From the NCBI RefSeq assembly GCF_000516985.1, contig NW_006917100.1, positions 423,490 through 487,489 on the forward strand: a DNA stretch of 64,000 nt, read 5' to 3'. The translations under genes and the position numbers were made by a program. Source of the DNA: Pestalotiopsis fici W106-1 (taxonomy: Eukaryota; Ascomycota; Sordariomycetes; Amphisphaeriales; Sporocadaceae). Below the pieces are notes generated by a model that saw only the letters and a program-made list of their open reading frames with translations, had not been told where the DNA came from and did not search any database. The first letter of the stretch is position 1, and each line of letters begins with the position of its first letter. Below, one piece after another: positions 24,817-36,302 of this stretch.

Positions 24817-26546
24817 GATGGGCGACTCTTATCGGATGACGTGGAAAACTGGAGATGAATAAAAAGAAGAAGATTGAAAGAGATGCGATGGAGTGCGCAG
24901 TTCCAGAAATGACCACACGACAGGTCGAGTTGATGGGTTTGTATTGGTGATGTGTGATGATAAGAGAAAGAAGGTAAGTAGCTCTCGAGTGATCAGGAGG
25001 ACAGGCAGGTATGACGAGGTGTTTGAGAGCTCCGACCGAAAGCTGGGGGCGGGCGGGTGGATGCGCAATCTGAGGGCGCTAGTGTTGATAGCGATGGAGC
25101 CTAGGTGGGCGAGCAGCAGGTCTCGTGCTTGAACTCGTCGCAGCTCTCCCAAGGCAACAGGGAATCGCAAACAATCTTCAGGCCCCAGCGTTGCCAGCCA
25201 ACCAGCCAAGCCAGCCTGTGTTGTGGCGAGCGCTCAGCAGCGCACCTGGCCTGCCTGGCACCTTTTTTGGCACCCCCAAACCTGAAAGCCAAGCCAAGCT
25301 CTGGCCCCGCTAATTTCCCAATACAATAGCTATTGGGACGATGAGACGTCCTTTGACCAATGGGTCTGCTTGTTTGCCCCCTCGTCGCCCTAGCCAACTG
25401 GCTATGTATGAACCCACCAAGCCCAACAGGGTCAATCAGAGAAAAACGCAGGTACCACCAAGCGGCCTGCGCGGCTCGTCCCTCCAGCTCAAGGTACCTC
25501 TTCCTCACCTGGGGTAAACGCTCATCACCACTCCTCCCAAGTACCTAGGTAACCAGTAGCTAGGCGTTGAGTGAGTCGGAATGACGCCTCCAACTTTCCC
25601 CGAAGGTCAGTTTCGGAGTTCAATGGTTTGACATCCATCTCCGTGTCTGCGCACCTGACATGGAGTTACGAAGCATATTATGCCTAATTGTCGATCTTCA
25701 ACTTGCTTTTCCCGCATCCTATTTTGTAGTGTACAGTATAGCTTTCCTGTCGATTCTTGCCGTTCATCTTTGTTCGGCTGTTTGCCGCATTGCGCCAATC
25801 ATTATGCCTTTCTTGTACGCTGAAAATGGCCAGTACATTAAGTTATGGGTCTTGAGCACTGTGCTATACGAGACCCTACTCTACCGGAAGTTTCAGTAGG
25901 ATTGACTGTTGTTTGCCTTATAATAACCTAAACAACTCTCTAGGCAAAAGATCCGACTCACATTTTAGCTACTACCAAAGAGTAGAAAAATAAAATGCAT
26001 CGTACAGCTTGATCTGCACGCAGCTCGAACCCGAAAGGCACGCACGGGTCTAGATACTCACATCTGTACCGCGGTTGTCCGTTCATGCCATGCCCTTGCA
26101 TCGGAGTGAGGTTCTTTACTTGAGTTGTGAAAAGGTCGTTCTGGAAGAAAAGCATTTCCTTTTATCCTTACTAGCGACTGCTTGTTGCGACACACTCCTA
26201 CAACGGTCCCACACGAGGTCTCAAAGGTAGTTATATAAGCCTGACAACGTATCGAGTTCCCGGTAATAATCGGATCATTTACCTGCGAATCATAGAATGA
26301 TAGTATCATCCAAAATAGCTTCGGAGTCCGTATGTCATGCTTCTGCTAATTGCAGAGCGACCATCGAGTTCATCGCAACGGGCCGCTTTTTGCCTCCGAC
26401 ATCCGATCATACGATGTGAGATGGTCCGATGTTGTACAATCAGCCAATACTCTTCACATTGTGCGCGCATGTCCATTTTTGGCGCATACTTATATGGGTA
26501 GAGGAGTCGCATACAATAGAATAAATCCGTAAGAGAGAAATAGGAC
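24817..26546. other. Intergenic, divergent promoters of pepA and the fumarate reductase gene
   Basis: About 1.7 kb. The first part (to about 25550) is rich in CCAAG/GCCAGCC-like pieces and includes a TACCTAGGTA palindrome near 25544. No frame here has splice context or a recognisable product. Confidence 0.45.
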
Positions 26547-28136
26547 ATGCGATTTCTCCAACGATCAATTTTCGTCGTTGTCGTTGGTATCGGACTGGCA
26601 CTCCTGGGCATGCAATTCGGTTCATCGCTAAGCCGGAGTTTTCAACTACTGATCAAAACAAGACCTCACTGGCGCGCAGGTGCATCGTCATCCATCATGA
26701 CCCAATCTGTAGTATCCAAACCCGTAATCGTGGTCGGGTCAGGCCTGGCCGGACTCTCGGCCGCGTATGAGGCGCTCAAGGCCGGTGCATCGGTCCGGAT
26801 GCTGGACCGCGCGCCTAAGCCGGGCGGGAACAGTATCAAGGCGTCCTCGGGTATTAATGGCGCAGGCACGCCATATCAGCGCGCAGCAGGTATCGCCCAG
26901 GACGATCTATTCTTTGCGGATACCGTTCGGTCGGCGGGCCGGAGGTTCCGGGAGGCGGCAGAAACGGGAGAATCGCCGGTCGTCGATCGAGAGGCCTTGA
27001 TCACAAAGCTTACAAGTCAGTCCGCTGGGGCGGTCGGTTGGCTCGCTGATGAGTTTGGTATCGATCTCACCGTCGTGGCAACCCTGGGTGGCCATTCTTT
27101 GGCACGAACGCACAGGGGCGCCAAGTCGACGCCTGGCTTCGCTATTGTCAGCGCCATACTGCAAAAGCTCGGGGAGAGCGACAAATTCCAGCTCATCAAT
27201 TCAGCCGAAGTGCTGTCTTTGAATGTCGACGGTGAGAATGAAGCCGTCACGGGCGTCCGGTACACACATGAAGGGCAGACACGAGATCTCGAGGGCTCCG
27301 TGGTATTCGCCGCAGGCGGGTTCGCCGGTGACGCCAGCGGCCTAATGGCAAAATACCGCCCCGATCTTGTCGGGTACCCGTCCACCAACGACGAGCGGCC
27401 CGGGTCGCACCACATTCTTGAGGCGGTTGGTGCCGTCTTCGTCGACATGGACAGCGTCCAGATCCATCCGACCGGCTTCGTCGACCCCAAGGACCCCGAG
27501 GCCAGATACAAGTTCCTAGCCGCCGAGGCACTCCGCGGTGAAGGTGGCATTCTCCTCAATCACCGAGGCCAGCGCTTCGTCAACGAGTTGGAGACGCGGG
27601 CGCATGTTAGTGACGCTATCCAAAAGCTCTCTCAGTCGCAGGCCTACACGCAGAGCCGCCAGTGGGATGTGACACTCGTCCTGGATCCCGGCGCCAGCGA
27701 GGCCGCACAGAGCCATCTGGGCTTCTACATTTTCAAAGGGCTCATGGAAAAGAAGAAGATCAAGGACTTGGAGCCCGACATTATTGAATCAATTGACAAA
27801 TACGCAGCAGCTGTCAAATCTGGCCAAGATGCCGAGTTTAGCCGCAAGTCGTTTGGTCATTGGACACTTGCCCCTGGGGAGGAGAATCGCGAGCAAGAAA
27901 TATGTGTCGGCAAAGTCACCCCCATCACACACTTTACCATGGGTGGCGCGGCCTTTAATACGGAGACGCAGGTTCTCACGAAAGACAAGACTCCCATTGT
28001 TGGTCTCTGGGCCGCAGGTGAGATTACGGGTGGTATTCATGGCGACAACCGGTTAGGAGGATCATCATTACTTGAGTGTGTCGTATTTGGAAGGGAGGCT
28101 GGATTGCAGGCGTCGAAAGCAACAATTCGGAAATAA
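26547..28136 (+). CDS. Soluble FAD-dependent fumarate reductase (Osm1/Frd1 type)
   Basis: A 529-residue single-exon flavoprotein that reduces fumarate to succinate without the membrane complex, helping reoxidise FADH2/NADH and supporting disulphide formation in yeast homologues. FAD-binding GSGLAGLSAA (64-73), the active-site region HPTGF and RGEGGILLN, and the C-terminal FAD contact GEITGGIHGDNRLGGSSLLE are present. An N-terminal hydrophobic stretch (about residues 7-27) looks like a signal or anchor. A second in-frame ATG at 26697 (M51) would start a form lacking it, which recalls the alternative initiation of yeast Osm1. It converges on the MFS transporter gene; the 3' ends are 166 bp apart. 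Confidence 0.92.
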   Translation: MRFLQRSIFVVVVGIGLALLGMQFGSSLSRSFQLLIKTRPHWRAGASSSIMTQSVVSKPVIVVGSGLAGLSAAYEALKAGASVRMLDRAPKPGGNSIKASSGINGAGTPYQRAAGIAQDDLFFADTVRSAGRRFREAAETGESPVVDREALITKLTSQSAGAVGWLADEFGIDLTVVATLGGHSLARTHRGAKSTPGFAIVSAILQKLGESDKFQLINSAEVLSLNVDGENEAVTGVRYTHEGQTRDLEGSVVFAAGGFAGDASGLMAKYRPDLVGYPSTNDERPGSHHILEAVGAVFVDMDSVQIHPTGFVDPKDPEARYKFLAAEALRGEGGILLNHRGQRFVNELETRAHVSDAIQKLSQSQAYTQSRQWDVTLVLDPGASEAAQSHLGFYIFKGLMEKKKIKDLEPDIIESIDKYAAAVKSGQDAEFSRKSFGHWTLAPGEENREQEICVGKVTPITHFTMGGAAFNTETQVLTKDKTPIVGLWAAGEITGGIHGDNRLGGSSLLECVVFGREAGLQASKATIRK

Positions 28137-28302
28137 TATAAAAAGCAAGGGAAATTTTTCAAAGGATATTCTTTCTGTTATTTATGTGTTCACCATAGTG
28201 TATACCAAGCATCTGCTGCTAAATTATATAGCTATATACCATTTCTCAATGATGGTGATGCAAAGATCATAATCATAGTTGCCAGTCTTCAAACAAGCAT
28301 TG

Positions 28303-29975
28303 TTAAATTTGATAGCGGAACCACGGAACATTGTCAGCAAGTTCTCTTTCCAATGCCTTTTGCTCTTCTGTAAGTTCTTGGACACCAGCCTCCCTTGCAG
28401 CGGCATCACGTCGAGCATTTTCACGACGACACCACATAGTCATGAAGAGCGTCAAGAAAAAGGCCATGCTGCAGAATTCAGTTAGCTGGAAGGCCATCTT
28501 CTGGGCAGTCAGATATTCAAGCTTACCAAACAAAACCGATCAAGATGCAGTGCCCAGTGATGAACCGAGGTCCGTCTCTGGAGAGGTAGACATAGGACGC
28601 AATAATGCCTCCGCAGTTACCACCCATTACTTGCATGGCAATGCCTGTGCCTCTCTTCAAACTACCCCCGATATTTGCGCCATTCCAAGCCATACCCAGC
28701 GGGATCTGAGGATAGATGCCTGTCAACATGGTTAGTCATAATTGTTCAATAGTTGACATTAACACAGTCTTACCAATTGCTGCCAGCACGGTTCCAGCGT
28801 ATTGAATCGAAGGTTTACCACTGGCTGCCAGTAACGAGAAGCCAATGATACCGACAACCTGAAATCCGAGCAGGAAGATACCTCGCTGCCTGATCTTATC
28901 GGCAAAGTAGCTGGCGCCAATGGTGAAGATGCAAGCAAATACATAAGGCGGTACAGACATGAGCTGAGCATTGTTCGCCGTGTATCCCATATTCTTGATG
29001 ATTGTGGGGAGGAACATTGAGAATGAATAGATCGGGCAAAAGCCAGCCATGCAAATTAGCATGAAAATGTAGATCTTCCAGTCGCCAATGGCCTGCCACA
29101 CATACTTAATGTTAAAGTCATTGGACAAATGGCCGTGGTCCTCGAGGAGGCGACGCTCGACCTCGGTGCGCTCGCCGTCTGTCAGGAAGCGAGCCGTCGC
29201 TGGATAGTCATAGATGGCCCAGTAGGCAGTGAAAGACACGAGAATGCTTAGGAGGCCTTCGAGAATGAAGATCCAGGACCAAGCTGACAGACCACCGGTG
29301 CCACTCATCTCTGCAATGCCGCGAGCCAAGATACCGCCAAAAGCGCCCGCCAGCGTGGCTGCGGAGAAGAACATTGCCATGCGGAAGCCAGTCTCGTGGC
29401 GGCAATACCATTGCGTGATGTAGTAGTTCACACCGGGGAAGAGGCCACCTTCAAAAACTCCCAGAAACACTCGCGTGGCCATGAGACCAGAGTAATTTTT
29501 GACAAAGCCCTGACCAATCATGCTCGCAGACCAGCAGACCATGATGAATGTAAGCCAGATGCTCGGCCTGATGCGCTTCATCATCATATTGGAAGGAATC
29601 TCGGCGGCGATGTAAAACGGGAACAAAATCGCCAGGCAGTCATTGTATTGGAGGCCCTTCAGGTGAAGGTCCTGCTCCAGGTTGTCGAGACGAGCATTGC
29701 CAATATTGGTACGATCGAGAAAACATAGTCTACCCAAAATCCCGTGTTAATACCCACATCAGCATCCATCTTTCACGGTCAACGTACAAATAAATCAGAC
29801 TCATATAGGGAATCAAATGCCAATCGAGCTTTCGAAGTAGCCGTTTCGTCTCTTTACTGTCGTATCCTTGAGCCTCTGCCACGTGAACCGATACAACGTC
29901 GGGTTTCTTTTCGTCAGTAAGTTCGGGGCTAGGAGCGGTAGCCGCAACCGGGCCGGTATGCACATGATCCGACAT
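28303..29975 (-). CDS. MFS transporter of the anion:cation symporter (Dal5/Tna1-like) family
   Basis: A 500-residue plasma-membrane permease with about 12 hydrophobic segments. Family signatures: LLCFLDRTNIGNARL after the first segment, GLMATRVFLGVFEGGLFPG and the long central loop before NMGYTANNAQLMSVPPYVFA. Members carry small organic anions such as allantoate, nicotinate, pantothenate or biotin precursors. Four exons: 29975-29788, 29729-28774, 28719-28527 and 28468-28303; the last intron needs the acceptor at CTGCAG because an earlier AG would create a stop. The ATG chosen gives a hydrophilic, acidic N-terminus as expected. The substrate is unknown; the fumarate reductase neighbour does not identify it. 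Confidence 0.93.
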
Positions 29976-30068
29976 GATCTCAAGGTTTCTTGGAGAACCG
30001 GTATGTGGACCCAAAGCTTCGCGGGAAGTGTACAAGACAGACAGAGATCTGCGGGTGGGCTTTCCTTG

Positions 30069-30076
30069 CTTATATA
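30069..30076 (-). promoter_or_regulatory. Candidate TATA box of the MFS gene
   Basis: The minus strand reads TATATAAG about 95-100 bases upstream of the transporter start codon. A perfect 6-bp inverted repeat (GCAAAG-GGATA-CTTTGC) lies just upstream at 30090-30106. Confidence 0.4.
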
Positions 30077-31845
30077 TTAGGGATAGTATGCAAAGGGATA
30101 CTTTGCGAAAAGCCCCCCCCCGGGCACAGCTCGATAGGAGCTCAACAAGGATATGCGGCCGCTTACGCAAGGAGATCAACGCCAATTAGCAGCGTTCACG
30201 ACCATCCCTCGGTATGAATTATACTTCATTTTAGACAACCTTGTCAGCCCAAAACACTGGACATATCATGGGGGAACCGACGATCGAGGTCGGCCTGTGG
30301 ACCCAGCTGAGTCCAGCATGTGCACAATGGCCAATAGTGAGTGTAACATCGGGACTGCATGTCAGATCATGTCTCTCTCATCGATAGGTGTCGACGCCAA
30401 TCAATGTGAGGAGGTGATTGAGAACTTTTCAACTATCGTTTACTGGCGCCCAGGAGAACCCTGGAATAATGCGGCAGGCCGTGCAGATTGTGGCTTGCAA
30501 GGGCTTACCGGCCATCTATCCCGTTTGGCGATAAGCGGCGCTATGGAAAGGCGAGAAACGAGACGGCAAAAAACGAGGAGGCACTTTCTGGTTGGTGCTA
30601 TTGGAACACATGTCGTGTAAATCTCCTTGGCAACGTCTTTTTAGGCCAGACCCCATCGTAGATTCGTGGCCCGGCCGGGGGTCAGAAACTTTCCAGGCGA
30701 GCACACCACTTCCACTAGCCGGCGGAAGCATTCCAGAGCTCAGGGGGGGTGGCCGCTGCACAGTTCTTGTTGGTGATTTTGATGGTGAGTTGGTTCCATT
30801 CCTGAAATTCAACTTCATAGCTCTGAGTAAAAGACGAGCAAAGATCTGGAGCCAGTTCGTGTTGCTAGGAATTTTTATCAAAGGAGTGTTTTATTTTGCA
30901 GGGGTGAGAATTTAAGGTTGAGATAAGCTCATTAGGTCATTTTCCCCAGACCCGCTCACACTCTGCTCCTCAATGCCTAGGCTTTACTAGACCTGTGATG
31001 GCAAATGATGGGGACTTTCCTTAGACCATCCGCTGCCCGCGACGCTGGGCTCAAGCCAGTCCCGTCCTACCCTAGGGGATCACCCCCATCGGATTAACGT
31101 GTGCTGATGCCAGTCTGGAGGGTGGGGTGGCGAACAACGAATATCTTGCCTGTTCTGCGGTGCCTAGAAAAGACTTGTCGTCTTCCATCTTTTCATCGTG
31201 ACCTTGCAACCCATCCAAATGCTGATGGATTGATTATCCAGTGAGTAAGCTGCCCTTGTATAGTTGTTGCGGTGAGTGAGCGGTGCTGAACATGAGGCGA
31301 ATGCCGCGGTAGTCTGTCCTAATTGGCCTGCATGTTCCCAGTGTGGCATTGCGCCCCGAAGCTGCAGCAGTGGAATATTGCATGCCTACCTAGGTATCCA
31401 GTATGTAGCTACTATGTGGCTCAAACAGACAGTACGGAGTATATGCCTCTTGTGTGGCATCTATCGCATGGACTATTGATTTCAGGTATACTGTGCCTCT
31501 TTGTACATTGCCGTGAACAAACGCAACGCAGCTCAGTTCGGTGCGAAAAATTGGGCCAAAGCAGGGAAGAGGACACAAACGTCTCTTTGAAATCACCCCA
31601 CGGATACGGAAGACCAAATCCGACATTTCGTTTATCGGTACGTTCATAAAGTTCTGTTTCTGTTGTGATGTTAGACCGGAGAAACCAAACACACGCAACA
31701 AGTCTCACATGTCAAGTCAATATCTTGCCAGTAATTTCAATGTTTGTGGCATTGGAGATGCATCTTCTTGTATAGGAATGCTTCAGCATCGCGCAACACT
31801 ACCAAAGGATTTGCAAGTCATGACTTTATGTTTCACAATGTAATA
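30077..31845. other. Intergenic between MFS 5' end and SGNH hydrolase 3' end
   Basis: About 1.8 kb with only short frames. A frame of 155 codons at 30153-30620 (plus) shows no recognisable composition or splice context. A CCTAGGTA palindrome lies near 31388. No gene is supported. Confidence 0.4.
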
Positions 31846-32632
31846 TTATCTGAGAAATCCTTTTGATGCCGCTTCCGCGAAAGCCTCTCGCCATAAGCTG
31901 GCCATACAGCGGTATCCTGCATCATTTGGGTGTGTTCCGTCCACGACTAATTGATCAAGCAAAGGCCCACGCGAGCCGTGCATATTCACTAGAACAATCT
32001 TTCTTCCAGCCGCATCGTGTCTCTCCCATAGCATCTGAATCTGCTCGTTCAACAGCAACACTCGGGACTCAACAGCAGTATCGATATTAGGAAGCAGTGT
32101 AGAGAGCAAAAGTGTGGAACTAGGGACAATTGACCATGCGAGCCGCAGAATTTGGTCGATACGATCGCCCGCACTGTTGATCTCAAAGTCCTGGATACAG
32201 TCATTGGAACCCGCATTGATGGTCAAGACATTTGGCTTCAGCTCGGGGATGGACTTGGCGGCTTTTGCTGCAATCTGGTCAATTCGATACCCTCGCCAGC
32301 CCTCGTGGCAATGACCTTTGCCTGTCTTGCGGGAACCGACCATATCCACTGCGTAGCCATCAGCGATCAACGTATCGTGGAGTATTTCCCTGTAGCCATT
32401 CCCGTCCGAGGATCCCACACCATGCGTAATGGACCCGCCCAATGGCATGAGGCGAAGAGCGATTTTCGGCGGGTGTGATTGAGTTCTAGCTATATTTCCA
32501 AAGAAAATTAGTACTTGATTTCTCCTTGAAGCTCAATAATAGGCAAATCACTTATGACGAAGTGCTCAGGTACGTACTGTGCAAACATTTTTGGCCAATT
32601 CGAGTCCGCGCGCTAAAGAGTGCCGCAGCCAT
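31846..32632 (-). CDS. SGNH/GDSL-type esterase
   Basis: A 232-residue serine esterase of the SGNH fold. Block I reads PLGGSITHG (Ser38, with Gly in place of the usual Asp, as often in fungi), block III NAGSND supplies the oxyanion Asn, and block V DGTHPNDAGY supplies the Asp-x-x-His pair. Two exons: 32632-32578 and 32489-31846. The first, short exon is inferred because the conserved KIALRLMPLGG lead-in is open upstream of the internal ATG; a GTACGT donor, TACTAAT branch-like site and TAG acceptor support the 88-bp intron. No clear signal peptide, so the location is uncertain. The substrate may be an acetylated sugar or polysaccharide, by family resemblance only. Confidence 0.8.
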
Positions 32633-33142
32633 ATTGTAGACTTCTGTAAGCAACGGGATGTGATTAAAGTCTTGTATCGCCATAAGCTTTGAAGACTTTA
32701 CTGCTGGGGAAATTTACAAGCTCGTTGATCAGTCCTTGCGCCGTCGGCGGTATTGATAACTGACCGATGCATGGTGCACGTTTGTTCTGTAGGCATAGAT
32801 GGTTTCGGAGACTAATTAAGAGGCCGTGGCGTTGATCACTCTCGGCCGCTAAGTACCCCTTCCCGTAAAATTAGCCAAGCAAACTGACAGTTTGCCGGAG
32901 TTGACGGGACGAGCCTTGGGCGATTCCGAGGCTCCTCGGACTATAATGGGATCTGGATCTCGGCCATGGCACTTAGTCGCCGAATTTACTATAGCGCCAA
33001 GTATCCCAGCATCTTAACCAAAGTTTCCATATTGTAACTTACTACAGAAAGAAATGATTCTAATAGAAATCTGCCTTAAATCGGGAATGCCTTCCAGGTT
33101 TTTAACTATCCGAAAGGAGTTTATCATCTCCCTTTTCTTACA
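32633..33142. other. Intergenic, divergent promoters
   Basis: About 510 bp between the SGNH esterase and the PLP lyase genes, which are transcribed apart. No coding signal is seen. Confidence 0.5.
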
Positions 33143-34435
33143 ATGACCTACCATCATCATTTCAATTCAAAGCGCCTAAGCCAAGAGCTAGAGCTCAAGG
33201 CCACAGACTGCGTCCGACATCTCTCAGGCTGGAGACCAGCAGTCGAGGAGATCAAGACTTGGCCAGAATACAAGCCACAGCCTTTACGAGACCTGAAAAA
33301 TACGGCAAATTCAATGAATGTTCACAGTCTCTTTGTCAAAGATGAGAGTCAAAGGTTTGGTGTCAAGCTGGCATCATTCAAGGCGCTTGGTGCCCCTTAT
33401 GCCGTGTATAAGATCCTCTCGGACAAAGTCTTTCAACAAACCGGGCTTCGACCTTCTTCTGCCGAACTCCGCTCCGGTAAATACCGGGACATTACGCAGT
33501 ATGTTACTGTATGTGTCGCAACCGATGGAAACCAGGGTCGAGGACTAGCCTATGGAGCCAAAATTTTCGGTTGTCGTTGTGTCGATTACATTCACAATTG
33601 TGTCAGTGATGGCCGAAAACAAGCCATGGAGGAGCTTGGCGCCGTGGTCATCCGCGTCGATGGCGAGTACGAAGCTTCCGTGGCAAGGGCCAAGGAAGAC
33701 GCGCGCATGAATGGCTGGCATTTCGTGAGCAGTACGTCGTGGGCCGATTTTGATGACGGCACCCCACAAGACGTGATGAACGCCTACATGGTGATTGTTG
33801 AAGAGGCGTTATCGATGATACCAGCCGTCGACAAGATTACCCATGTGCTTATCTGTGGAGGAGTTGGCAGCATTGCTGCGGCGGTTTTTCTCGGCTTTTA
33901 CACTCGCTTCCAAGAGTTCAAAATACTCAACAAGGACAAGGACACATCCGTACCACGATTTGTGGTGATTGAGCCCGAGGAGGCGGATTGCCTATTCCAA
34001 AGCGCCAGGCATGGAGACATGATCCCCTCAGACGGCACTCTTCACACCTTGATGGCGGGACTTGCTTGTCGGGCACCTTCACCGGCCGCTTGGAAAATTC
34101 TCTCGTGGCTGTCCAGCGATTTCATGGCAGTGTCAGATTCCGCTGCTGTTGAGGGCATGAAAGAGCTTGCCACTGGTGCATCCGGTGACATTCCTGTGGT
34201 TTGCGGCGAATCCTCGGCAGCTGGCATGGGTGTGATGATGGAGAGCTGCCGAGATTTTGTGCTTCGTGAGAAATTAGGTCTCGACAGTAAAAGCCAAATT
34301 CTCATATTTGGACTGGAGGGCGCTACAGATCCAGAGATATATTACAAACTTGTTGGAAAGAAGCCAGAAGATGTGTTTGCTGCGCAGACTGCCTTCAATG
34401 CGACTTCATCAGAGCGGCCAAGTGAAGAAGATTAG
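33143..34435 (+). CDS. PLP-dependent diaminopropionate ammonia-lyase-like enzyme
   Basis: A 430-residue, single-exon fold-type II PLP enzyme. The signature KDESQRFGVKLASFKALGAPYA places the PLP lysine at K80; CVATDGNQGRGLAYGAKIFG and the glycine-rich ICGGVGSIAAA phosphate region match 2,3-diaminopropionate ammonia-lyase, which breaks diaminopropionate into pyruvate and ammonia and can act on D- or L-serine poorly. Threonine synthase or serine dehydratase relatives are less likely because of the RFG..SFKALG form. The lack of introns and a mainly bacterial family distribution make an origin by transfer worth testing. No targeting sequence is seen, so cytosolic. Confidence 0.85.
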   Translation: MTYHHHFNSKRLSQELELKATDCVRHLSGWRPAVEEIKTWPEYKPQPLRDLKNTANSMNVHSLFVKDESQRFGVKLASFKALGAPYAVYKILSDKVFQQTGLRPSSAELRSGKYRDITQYVTVCVATDGNQGRGLAYGAKIFGCRCVDYIHNCVSDGRKQAMEELGAVVIRVDGEYEASVARAKEDARMNGWHFVSSTSWADFDDGTPQDVMNAYMVIVEEALSMIPAVDKITHVLICGGVGSIAAAVFLGFYTRFQEFKILNKDKDTSVPRFVVIEPEEADCLFQSARHGDMIPSDGTLHTLMAGLACRAPSPAAWKILSWLSSDFMAVSDSAAVEGMKELATGASGDIPVVCGESSAAGMGVMMESCRDFVLREKLGLDSKSQILIFGLEGATDPEIYYKLVGKKPEDVFAAQTAFNATSSERPSEED

Positions 34436-36302
34436 AGGTAGATTTTTTCCAAAGTCATGGATTGATCAGGTACATTGATCATGCGCCACTGAGTTGTAGC
34501 ATTTAATATTTATCCTATCTGGGATGATTAAATCAGCTCCTTTAGTATTGTGGTGGGGAGCACTGTTTTATACCTCACAAGCTGGTAATGGTCGGCGAAC
34601 GTATCTGCATGCCGATCCGAAGTATTGAGTCAAACTAATTCCATTGCAATTGCACTGCCATTGCCGATTCTCTAACTTGATCAAAGACGGTTCAAAGCAT
34701 TGCTCATGATGGGATAATAAGATCGTGTGTCGAGTACTGTAAAAGTTCACTTGATAGCTGAGAGGACTGCTTCACACAACGTAATATTGGCGTGATTGAC
34801 TGGGCCGGTCCGAAGGTCAACTACCGAATGCCATGGCAATCGTGTAAGCCCACCACTTTGATCTTGCAAAGTACGAAGCTACTTAACCCTGTAAGGCTGA
34901 ATGGCCAGGGCTAGGCTCACACAGACTTCGGTCCTTTGCGTAGTGGAGTGGTGATGGTTGATAGCTTCCATTGCTTGCGTGACGAGGGCGAACTTGGGAT
35001 CCGATGCTTATTCACGCTCCGTACTAAATCACTGTGATAATCACTGCTAGACCCTGGGTGGCTTGAAAGAACAATGAGATTCGCGAGCAGTCATATAAAA
35101 CGTTGCATGTTATCTGAAATGCTGGTGAGAAAATGCTCTTCGCTGGCGATCCCCAGCACGCGATAGGAGCTAGACATAGTTTGTACCTAAACAGAAAGAC
35201 GTTGCCAACCAAAGATGCCCCTGAATCATTAAATCGCACGCAACTATAACCGCACAGATAAGGATCAAGGTCATGGGCGCAACTTGCAATATTCTGTATC
35301 GCCGAACAGTAATTCGCTCAGTAGCACACCATTCCCCATCACCACGTTGTGGACGGGTCGACTAACCTGTATTCCGATGGACAAGGTATGCAGTGATTGA
35401 TACCGGCCCATCAAAATACCTGCCTCGTCTCATGGCATACCGTGATCGTGTATACTGATTGTAGTATCTTGGTCGGCATCATCAGAGATTTCCGGTCACA
35501 TGACACGGGCAACGCACCGTCGAGGTCCGTGGACGCGTCGTGACGGAACCAAAGACCTTGATGGGTTGCTGGCTCATTGGCGGGGCCGAATTCGGCAGCT
35601 TGGCGCCTTTTGGGGGTGATGCTGGACCCTTACCCCGCCATCATTTGTAGGTAGCTTTTTTTTCTTCCTCATAGCAAGGCGATTTGATTAGCTGCTAGTA
35701 AATCACTGGGCCCAGAGTGGTTGGAACTTGAGTGGTTTAATTCCTAGATAATCCTGGCGGATGTGTTCATTAACAATAACTTGCCCCAGGTCGGTTAGGT
35801 TCTTTGTCATGATCATCTCGCGCTGTGGTTGGATCTTCCACCTCCAGTATATATCGTGGCTGTCACTGAATGAAGGAAGGACTTTGGTGTAAGCCAAGAC
35901 ACACACTCATCTTTTGCTGCATAACGAATCTCACAATCTCACCAGATTGAGGATCGACCTCTAGAGCTGTGATTTGTTGATTGGTTCAAACTTTGCATTA
36001 GTACTAGAATATCCTGGAGTAACTGGAGACATCCAAAAGACCAACCCTCGTCGTTGCTGTACCGCCTTAAAAGAGTGGCACGACAATCCCTCCCGCCACC
36101 ACCCCACCCCATCCGCGACTCGGCCTCCGCTGAAATTTTCTGGCTAGCTTCGGATGATTTTTTCTCTCTTCTTTACTATTTGACCTCGACATCGCACCTC
36201 CGTTTTCTTTTCTGGTCGTCAATTGTTCTTTGTTTCTTCAAGCAACAATTCCTCCATCCTTCCATCCCTCCCTAATTGCCATACCCCAACCCCTTAGACA
36301 CA
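34436..36302. other. Intergenic upstream of serine hydroxymethyltransferase
   Basis: About 1.9 kb. The last 250 bp are C/T-rich, typical of a highly expressed fungal gene's promoter and leader. Elsewhere there are only short frames without protein-like features. Confidence 0.45.

Noticed and set aside
30153..30620. 155-codon plus-strand frame in the MFS upstream region
   Set aside because: No start context, domain, splice partners or coding-like composition; it overlaps the probable promoter region.
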